DNA of 17,836 bases, taken from contig FJUW01000008.1 in the NCBI GenBank assembly GCA_900074885.1, positions 863,064 through 880,899 of the forward strand. The letters are read 5' to 3'. Position 1 is the stretch's first letter. Each line of letters starts with the position of its first letter. Position numbers and translations under genes: made by a program. The stretch is from Rhynchosporium graminicola (taxonomy: Eukaryota > Ascomycota > Leotiomycetes > Helotiales > Ploettnerulaceae). The notes below the pieces were generated by a model that was not told the origin of the DNA, made no database searches, and saw only the letters and a program-made list of their open reading frames with translations. Shown here piece by piece: positions 11,541-17,836 of the stretch.

Positions 11541-12222
11541 GCATTGCAGCAGCACCTGCGGGACTCACCAGCGCATGCCCTGTCCTTGGACTGTGAGACC
11601 TGCGAAAGATCCTTCAGCAACGAGGAGGCTCTAGAGCAGCACCTGCGGGACTCTCGTATTCCCCAACAGGATACGGAGACTCCTACAGAGACCCCTTTGG
11701 ATGTCTTCTTCCGCTCTTTCCCAATGTTCGGTTATGGCCCTTCTCTCCCACCAGCTACTTCATATGCCAACTTGCAGAGACATGAAGGATGGCGCCGTGG
11801 CAGCGCCGAGTCAGACGATGCGTGGAACAGATATCAAGACGCGCTACAAAGCGAACTGTACTTGTGGTACGGTGCGGAGAACGATTTGACTGCGTGGCAT
11901 GCGCTTTGTCGCGCAATTGGTGTCGAGCCGCTTCCGAAAACATGTGAGCAATGCGAGGAGGTAGGAGATCGTGCAACGAAATTGGGTAGATTCATGCTGA
12001 CGCAGGTAATAGGCTGCACGAAGGACACACGTTAACATCGTTGACTTGATTGAATGGGGACGAAATGGGAGTGAGGAAAAGGTGCACACCTTCCGCAATG
12101 TAGCAGAGCTGCGAAACTATACCAAGGAGACACGCAAGATATTTCGCAACACGTTCGACCAAGAAGGCAGCAATATCGTCTTGAGACACCTGCTTCGAAA
12201 GATCTTTCGAGAGAGCTTATGA
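11541..12222 (+). pseudogene. 5'-truncated fungal C2H2 zinc-finger protein gene
   Basis: This is the 3' part of a fungal C2H2 gene. It has no ATG start: the frame runs straight out of the transposon junction. Residues begin inside a finger tail (ALQQHLRDSPAH), then a second finger CETCERSF...LEQHLRDS lacks its terminal His. Next come a Pro/Thr linker, a charged Trp-containing region and a paired-Cys CEQCEE motif. An intron of 52 nt at 11961-12012 (donor gtagga, branch ctgac, acceptor aatag) joins to exon 12013-12222, which encodes THVNIVDLIEWGR and LRHLLRKIF, a recognisable fungal C-terminal block. The joined remnant is about 209 aa. Unlike the adjoining transposon it shows no RIP stops. It is probably a nucleic-acid-binding family of unknown role. 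Expression from a cryptic start cannot be excluded. Confidence 0.72.
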
Positions 12223-12540
12223 AAAGCTCGAGTAGGGATACTGGAGATGTAAGTTAGAAAGCGGTTTTGATGATGTTGGGATCAAGGGAGTCGCAATATG
12301 GCGAGTAGTATTATAGAGGAGGATAAAATGACAGAAGATTGAGAACAGAAAGTCTTGCGAAGACCTCGTGGCGCATCGCTTTCCATGCTGGTTGATGGAT
12401 CATCTTGAAGATAAGATGGACATTACTAGTATAAAAGTAGCGATTCCAATACAATATGCGTTTAAACACATCATAGTCTCGCGAATCAGTATATCATGTT
12501 AAACATTAATGAGATGTTGGCTATAGCTATTGTCTGTTGA
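12223..12540. other. Intergenic, no gene seen
   Basis: This is the downstream flank of the zinc-finger remnant. Base composition is near normal with little RIP bias. No reading frame of note, no RNA gene and no clear polyadenylation signal could be assigned. Confidence 0.5.
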
Positions 12541-12801
12541 AGGTTAGTGGAGTTAAAACAGGGGGACTTGACGAGACCCACCTGGAACCCCTTTCCGTAC
12601 GAGCCATTTCGGATCACGATCTTCAATGCCATTAGAAGAAATCCGATCTTCTAACAAACTGCGATATACAACAAAACGAGAAAAGCTATCGAAGCGCTGC
12701 CACCAGGGTTACGGTGGTATATACTCATGGTTTTTTACAGTACGACGATATATTTGATGACGCCAGGAAGTTCGGAAAAGTCGCTCAATATGCTGTGGTA
12801 A
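12541..12801 (+). pseudogene. Possible coding remnant, family unknown
   Basis: The plus frame runs from just after a TGA at 12538 to TAA at 12799, with a single internal TAA at 12652. It reads like protein on both sides of that stop: TRPTWNPFPYEPFRITIFNA before it, and KAIEALPPGLRWYILMVFYS (a hydrophobic, possibly membrane-associated patch) after it. No family is recognised. Competing open frames cover the same DNA on both strands, one at 12738-12870 plus and one at 12962-12735 minus, so the coding assignment is weak. A Gln-to-TAA change at the internal stop would fit the RIP seen elsewhere. Confidence 0.3.
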
Positions 12802-13758
12802 GCTTGGAAACGCTCTCGCTGCGATTTGCTACGGGATGCGTGGGGTATGACTCTAGCAGTACCTCCTCCTCGTGATAATAGAGTCATCGTATAGATGAGT
12901 TGAAGGAGCAGCGGCCGGTCCTTTAGTATTAGGCTCTCTGTAGCCACGTGACGGAGCTCCACCTAATCTCTACCGATAGATAATCTCGAGGATCCATAAT
13001 TCGGATAATCCATAAGAATATGACTTATCTTTCCCTGAAAGTTAAATAGTTCTAGCGTTCCGCCGAAAACTAATTCTTATCGGACAGAATAATATAGAAG
13101 CCTCTATAGTATTTACTCTGGATCTCGTCTATATTAGCGCTACTCATATGTAATTCTCCCCGTTCATCCTTTACCGAGATAACTAAGGTTATTCAGATGT
13201 CGTCCTAGATTCTGCAGATTAAACTATTAATTTATCGCATATACACACCCGGAATAGAAATAGTAGTATAATTTTCATAAAGTCAAAAACGAGTCAGTCG
13301 ATTGTGCCTATTCAGTTCGTAGTTTCAGGGAATTACTCAGAAGTCGCTACTGATTTTATAGATCTTATAGAAGACGTTTCTTATCATATCATTCAGTCGC
13401 ATAACTACGAGTCAAACAACTAGCTACCCTTTAAGTATTCACAGGAAACCGTAATAGTATAGATTAGAAACAGAGAGTTCAGACTACGTCTAGACTTACT
13501 TGTCGAAGATAAAATCAGCTAATCGGGGTACCTAGAGGTTATGGGACTACTTAAGGTAACTCTTTTATATATTTTCAGAGCTCGTAGGTACAAAGTATTT
13601 AAAGCCGCGTAGCTCCGGGGTCAACATCGAGGAAAAGTATTCTAAGCTTAGTAGACTTTATATACTATCTTAGGCGGGACTGTCGAAACTTATGGAAAAA
13701 AGGATAGCGTTATAGTCACTGAGAAAGAGCTATAAATTCAGCTTAGAGATAAATAGCC
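12802..13758. other. Moderately RIP-altered sequence with fragmentary frames
   Basis: TA-rich words increase again from about 12,970. A plus-strand frame at about 13,293-13,520 reads QSIVPIQFVVSGNYSEVATD and continues to TVIV*IRNREFRLRLDLLVE with TAG/TAA interruptions. A minus-strand frame at about 13,200-13,075 reads ITLVISVKDERGELHMSSAN. Both look protein-like but neither is identified. The likeliest reading is one or two old host genes or element fragments hit by RIP. No complete gene is supported. Confidence 0.4.
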
Positions 13759-14394
13759 TTATATAGTGTTAACAGGAGTGATCATTCCGAAATTAGCATC
13801 CCACGCGAGCTGGAGAAGTGGATTGAAGGTGGCGGGAATGTTCTCATCTATGTCGAATACAAATTGGTTGGGCTGCATCGTAGCAATAGCTGGCGAATAG
13901 AAGAGGTCATGTGCGTTAAGATTTATCCCCTTAGACGTAGCCAGCATCCCCGGATCCCATTTGCAATCAGTCATGACGTGGACCCCCATAGCAGATTTCG
14001 TAGTTTCGGGGTTGCTGATTCGCTCCTGGACAAAACTCACAATGTCCTGTCCCTTTGCCTCACTGAGTACTAGCTTCCAAGATTACAAGCCCAGCGCCGA
14101 GTCCGCGATCGATGACTTGTGAAACTTGCGCAAGGGATGAAATAATATATACACCTGAGATTTAAATTGACTCGTCGTGAGGAAAGAAGCATACTTAGGG
14201 TCCTACTAGATACCAGCATGGTGTACTAGGAAGGCTTGGTGAATGGTGTGGGAACACAAGATAAATAGAGGGCGGCACGTAGACTCACAGGCGTATGCAA
14301 ATACTAAGTCCCAGGTTAGAAGTTGAATCTTATGCTCCCACACACAATCGATAGTACTGCTGGACATGAGCTTGGATATCTGGTCTATGGTCAC
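13759..14394 (-). pseudogene. Decayed open frame of unknown family
   Basis: A single minus-strand frame runs for 212 codons with three internal stops: two adjacent TAG at 14208-14203 and one TAA near 14079 (a Gln codon by RIP logic). It ends at TAA 13761-13759. The intact C-terminal part reads SWKLVLSEAKGQDIVSFVQE, then DCKWDPGMLATSKG and FVFDIDENIPATFNPLLQLA. A random frame would be expected to hold about ten stops here, so a gene remnant is plausible. No family, start codon or intron could be assigned. The overlapping plus-strand frame at 13864-14073 is treated as its shadow. Confidence 0.4.
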
Positions 14395-14616
14395 AGAGTG
14401 CCCGATTGAGCAGCAGATCAGTATCGCTCTGGGAAGAACAATTTGAACGAGGAAATATCTGAAGGATATCGAAATTCAATCCGCTCAATCTGCCACTATC
14501 AAGTCCTTCTATACATCTCCTAGAAGCCAAGGGTCTGCTACTGTTTGCCGACGGGCCATGATAGCATTGGCATGGAAAGCAAATCAGCGCACGTCTGTAT
14601 CTCTTTCGCTCAGTTG
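14395..14616. other. 3' flank of the kinase gene, no gene assigned
   Basis: This is the stretch immediately downstream of the kinase stop codon. A minus-strand frame (14650-14330) stays open here and contains RRALICFPCQ, but it overlaps the kinase end, starts without ATG and matches no family I recognise, so it is not called as a gene. Confidence 0.4.
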
Positions 14617-16174
14617 TCAACTCTCTATAGTAGGTATTGAAATCGGCTCATCAGATCTCCCCCGCAGCCAATAATGGTAATAAGCCTGCCCAGCAGCGAC
14701 CCGCTCCTCTGGCAGCTAGCAGAGAACGCCGGAGAGTAAGTCAAGAAAATCATCCTTGTCGTCTCCCCTCAGATTCGTGATAAGAGATTGCAAGTTCCTC
14801 TCCTTGGGTAATGGGACAGACCCCTTCCATTTTCCTAAAACAAGTTCATTAGTATAGCTAGGGATAGGGATTTCATGACCTACTGTCAAGATCCTAGTAC
14901 TTGCTTGTGTTCTTGCCCTTTATGAGGAATTTGGGTGGTGGCGGTCTAAGGAGGGCGGTTATAGCTGCAAGATGGTGGGCGTTGTTCAGCTCCTCTGATT
15001 CCTTATCGTAAATTCCAAATAGACCTTCTGGTTCAAGAAAGTCCCAGGCCTAGTATGAAAAGGAGTTAGTTTAAAAAAAAAAGTAGTGAATCAAAGACGG
15101 AGGGGTGAAGATTCTCTATACTAAGAGCCCTAAGCTCCAGATATCTACGGCATTATCCTATTCCATGCTAAGAATAACCTCAGGCGCTCGGTATGGAACT
15201 GGCATAGTATTACTACTGTGTTTGTTGCTAATACGTGCTTGTCCGAAGTCACTAATCACGAGAGGTCCTGCGCTACCTAGCATGTACCGTGAGACATAGA
15301 TAATAGTATCGCTAACCTGCTTCCTCGCAGATGGACTACGAATCTCGTCCTCTTCTACCTTAGAAAGAATCGAATCGTCAATAATAGCAATAAGCAAATT
15401 ATCGGAGTGGAGATCTCAATAGTTCGTTAGTTAAAGATTAACTTATACTCGCGTCCCTAAGGGTAGGTGCGGATTTACCTGTATGGATCACATTTGCTTT
15501 ATGGAGGAAATTTAGCCTAAAGAGTACCTGGTTAAGAGCTCCTTTAATAACGCTCTGTGCTAAAATCTTATCCTTATGTAAGTCTTGCAAAGTCCTTATA
15601 CTTATACCTAGAGGTGCTATAACGAAAAAGTCGTGTTCGCTATTGCAGCTCTTCATCTTGAATGAATCTTCAAGCTATCGGACGTGAATCCGACCTGAGT
15701 GCTCCCTAGTGATACTAGCTAAATGATTAAAGACCTCAAGCTCCTGATTATGTTTCAGAGTGTTAACGTGCGCCTTTATTACCTGATATGACCGCTGTCT
15801 TAATAGGATATTTAGCAATGAGTCGATAAAAACTAGAAGGATACTTACCTAAGATCGCGGCACAACTACACGGTCGAGCTTACACTATAGCTAAGCTTGG
15901 CGACTACCTGGTAGCGGTCCTTTAAGACCTCACTAATACGCATAGGGTAGTAGTGATCGCAGTTATAAAAAGGGAGTCGCTCCTCCTCTACTAGTTGAGA
16001 CGGGTCAATGACCTCAAACCCGGTGGAGTGAAACGCACGAGGTGGAAGGGGAGGAAGTAACATTGCCTGGATAGAGTACTGCTGCGAGGCCATAGCAGAC
16101 CGTATGATGCGGGTAGATGGATGGAAAAGTAGTCGCGGGGATGGAAACCGACACCAGAGGCGTCCCGCAAACAT
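14617..16174 (-). pseudogene. SRPK-like serine/threonine protein kinase with five in-frame TAG codons
   Basis: Five minus-strand exons are inferred: 16174-15849, 15798-15479, 15414-15122, 15049-14884 and 14834-14617. The introns are 50, 64, 72 and 49 nt, and every junction agrees in phase. The protein would be about 440 aa. It has an N-terminal basic leader, then FEVIDPSQLVEEERLPFYN and YYPMRISEVLKDRYQVVAKL. After that come the ATP-site Lys (VIKAHVNTL), the helix-C Glu (ELEVFNHLA), the catalytic loop VIHTDLHSDN, DFGQAR, PYRAPEVI, and a C-lobe ending AGQAYYHYWLRG. This order is typical of fungal SRPK-type kinases, which phosphorylate Arg/Ser-rich proteins. TAG replaces expected Trp after SSTV, in VILSME*, TSKY* and VLC*LPEER, and expected Gln in HVR*LEDSF. 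The Gly-rich loop GYG is SYS. The start could also be ATG 16093 or 16063. It is most likely a RIP-inactivated pseudogene. Confidence 0.82.
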
Positions 16175-16657
16175 TTTGTGAGACGGAAATCGCTGTGTCA
16201 CTAATGGATATATTTGAAAGCACAGAGTGAAGTCACGTGCTAAATGCGAGCCGCGCGCTCTTTGCAACGACCCCACCTACACCATCGGGATCAAGCCCGG
16301 CAGGGTCGTCACAAAGAGGCGCGCGGTTGAGGCGTGAATTTGGGCCTACGGCCTCCAACTCCATAGAAAAAATGTTACACTCCTATCTCCAGCGACTATG
16401 GCAGCGGTTGCCTCAAACAGCGGAACATGGATGAGTCAAATGCTACATGGATAAATGTGTAACCACTGATAGAATTTCGAGACGTTTGGAAAGGACTATA
16501 AGAATCCCATGTCCAGTGTGATAAATATTATTCCCAGCTTTTGATCATCAACGTTCTTGTCACTAAGCAGCCTCACACGATTCAAATACTTCCTTACTTT
16601 CTATCATTATAAGCAAAGTCGTTCAATCCCATTCTTGTGTTTCTTTGTGGCCTCAAA
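16175..16657. other. Divergent intergenic region between kinase and Trp-rich protein gene
   Basis: This 483-bp region would hold both promoters. It keeps normal composition with no RIP bias. An actataagaat element at 16495-16505 lies about 155 bp before the plus-strand ATG and is a weak TATA candidate. The last 80 bp before that ATG is pyrimidine-rich, as in many fungal 5' leaders. A CACGTG palindrome lies within gtcacgtgc at 16232-16240. Open frames on either strand here begin only with GTG and are not called. Confidence 0.45.
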
Positions 16658-17305
16658 ATGTCTATGGTTAAATCTCCCCAGAAGGTTGGCAAAGTGACAA
16701 TGGCTCAAGTTCAACATGCCAATGGGTCACTTGGTGGGCAATGGCTCTCAGCGATTAACATCGCAGAGCAGACTGTCGTGAATAACGTATGTACTTTGTT
16801 CCCAAAGGCTCATCTGCGGGGTTGACTAACTAGTTCTAGTATCCACAAGTTGATGCTATTCAAATTGCGTACGTCTGCCCACCAGGTCGGCAGTATGTCC
16901 ATAGGAGCTAACAGTGACTTGAATGATAGCGGTGCTAGGGCACATCAATCCCATGAAGTTGATACACATTCAAATATTAATAGTGTGAAATTCTTTGCTG
17001 GCAGCAAGAGAGTTATCTCAGGGCATGTCCACATGAATGGAAAACTCGACTTCGGTAAGCCGACGCCAGGGAGTTCTTCTGCTCAGGTGGCTACCACTGC
17101 TGGAGCCGGAAAGACCATTGGGGGTGGTGAATCTTCCAGCAGTTCTACCCAGAGCGCTACCACTACCGACCTCACATGGAGAACAAACACCCAAACCAAT
17201 TATGCAGAATGGTGGGACGGCAAGGAATGGGTTGCAGGAGACTGGTCCGATGAGTATCAAAAGTGGTATGCCTGTTACAACGGCCAGTGGTACTACTGGG
17301 GGTAA
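16658..17305 (+). CDS. Unrecognised small protein with Trp-rich C terminus
   Basis: This is the only apparently undamaged gene. ATG 16658 sits in a good context (caaaatgtc) and starts MSMVKSPQKVGKVTMAQV. Intron 1 is 16787-16839 (donor gtatgt, branch ctaac, acceptor ttctag). The preferred model then has a 29-nt exon 16840-16868, intron 16869-16929 (donor gtacgt, ctaac present) and exon 16930-17305, giving about 177 aa in phase. A simpler two-exon model uses acceptor 16849 and gives 194 aa. Both share the C-terminal part: SGHVHMNGKLDFGKP, a Gly/Ser/Thr/Ala linker, then a 45-residue tail with 8 Trp and 6 Tyr (AEWWDGKEWVAGDW, WYACYNGQWYYWG). No signal peptide or membrane helix is seen. The family is unknown to me. 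The tail looks like two imperfect Trp/Gly units and might bind a ligand or peptide, which is inference. Confidence 0.6.
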
Positions 17306-17700
17306 GCTGCATAGGATTTGAGGACATTGCCAAGGTAGCACAACGCCGCTATACTGAATTATCAAGATAGCATGGGATTAGTAAATATATCAGAGGATAT
17401 CAACCATTCTGTTGACTTTCCTCCTCTCGATGGTCAGGACTATAGGATAGACGGTCGGAACCGCTAGATATCAGGCGGGAGAACAAAGTGCGGGACAGAA
17501 GGAGAGGTGGGATTTTCTCATCCACTTGAATCAATCACTTTACTCCGATGTACAGATTGTTCGAACTTCAGGGCAAATATATGCTCCCAGTCTTCGCCTT
17601 GCCTTTCTAATTTTCTCCATTCCCAAAAAGCCAACGAGCAAATGCCACCTTGCTTATTGATCTCAAGTAATGTTCTTTAACAGCGCGATCAGTATGCGAA
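17306..17700. other. 3' flank, no gene seen
   Basis: Composition is normal and contains no supported reading frame. It holds the presumed 3' untranslated region of the Trp-rich protein gene. No RNA gene or known repeat is recognised. Confidence 0.5.
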
Positions 17701-17703
17701 ATA

Positions 17704-17810
17704 ATTAGATTAGATTAGATTATGACCTCCTAATCAAATCTAATCAAAGGTAATTTGAACCTAATCAAATCTAATCAAATTATAATCGATTATAATTGAT
17801 TATAATTAAT
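17704..17810. repeat. AT-rich direct and inverted short repeats, possible mobile-element end
   Basis: There are three repeat types. attagattagattagatta lies at 17704-17722. An 18-bp unit, taatcaaatctaatcaaa, is present identically at 17731-17748 and 17762-17779. Three exact 10-bp-period units, tataatcgat, tataattgat and tataattaat, lie at 17781-17810. aatctaatc in the second type is the reverse complement of gattagatt in the first, so the cluster can fold back. It is followed by a CACGTGATC motif at 17816-17824 and the window end. Such clusters are common near the ends of fungal miniature or DNA transposons. Mobile identity is inferred. Confidence 0.6.
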
Positions 17811-17836
17811 TAGGGCACGTGATCTAGGGCTAGGCT

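Noticed and set aside
11834..12189. Several minus-strand open frames opposite the zinc-finger remnant, and the plus frame at 11701-11889
   Set aside because: They are shadows of the zinc-finger coding frame and lose meaning once the 11961-12012 intron is recognised.
14330..14650. Minus-strand frame with RRALICFPCQ, considered as a Zn2Cys6 or F-box protein
   Set aside because: Only one C-x2-C pair, no further Cys spacing, no ATG start, and it overlaps the kinase 3' end.
15105..15299. Plus-strand 64-aa open frame
   Set aside because: Antisense of kinase exon 3, which has clear SRPK motifs.
16237..16434. Plus-strand 65-aa open frame
   Set aside because: It starts with GTG, with no ATG at its 5' end, lies in the divergent promoter region, and shows no family features.
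17018..17365. Minus-strand 115-aa frame and plus-strand frame at 17037-17321
   Set aside because: Both overlap the Trp-rich protein exon in other frames; the low-complexity linker keeps them open by chance.
17790..17836. Telomere or subtelomeric repeat (TTAGGG)
   Set aside because: Single ttaggg and ctaggg words only; there is no tandem array.
1..17836. Prokaryotic systems: CRISPR array, operon, phage or defence island
   Set aside because: Spliceosomal introns, fungal retroelements and RIP signature show a eukaryotic fungal locus; no regularly spaced repeats with unique spacers are present.

Overview
The window looks like a repeat-rich, AT-biased block of a filamentous ascomycete (Pezizomycotina) chromosome joined to a more normal but decaying gene segment. 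Four things point this way: fungal LTR-retrotransposon protein families; short 45-75 nt introns with GTNNGT donors and CTAAC-type branch points; a fungal SRPK-like kinase and a fungal C2H2 family; and pervasive CpA-to-TpA / TpG-to-TpA change, the mark of repeat-induced point mutation (RIP). I cannot name the species.

Positions 1 to about 11,530 form a RIP-ruined transposon graveyard. From left to right it holds: the 5' part of a Ty1/copia element on the minus strand (Gag, zinc knuckle, aspartic protease; ATG at 1283), which runs off the window; its presumed LTR/leader (1284-2100); a short-repeat patch (2330-2500); a plus-strand fragment of another element (2507-2797); a minus-strand Ty3/gypsy chromovirus with Gag, protease, reverse transcriptase, RNase H, integrase and chromodomain (about 2780-7830) plus a 5' LTR starting at 8396; unassigned RIP-altered DNA (8397-9990); and a second gypsy pol fragment (RNase H plus integrase, 9990-11530). 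Most lost codons are Trp or Gln turned into TAG/TAA, and Cys or His turned into Tyr.

At about 11,530 composition changes abruptly. The second gypsy fragment stops inside its RNase H domain and abuts the decapitated 3' part of a C2H2 zinc-finger gene (11541-12222, one intron). After it come weak, broken reading frames (12541-12801, 13759-14394) separated by another RIP-altered stretch. A five-exon SRPK-like serine/threonine kinase gene follows on the minus strand (16174-14617). All its exon junctions still agree in phase, but it carries five in-frame TAG codons, four at expected Trp and one at expected Gln positions. A divergent intergenic region of about 480 bp separates it from the only apparently intact gene, a plus-strand gene for an unrecognised protein of about 177-194 aa with a Ser/Thr/Gly linker and an extremely Trp-rich C terminus (16658-17305). 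The window ends in a cluster of short AT-rich direct and inverted repeats (17704-17810) that may be the edge of another mobile element.

The genes do not form a pathway or biosynthetic cluster. The candidates most worth a second look are the kinase, whose stop pattern fits RIP but also partly fits fungal A-to-I UAG-to-UGG editing, and the Trp-rich small protein.
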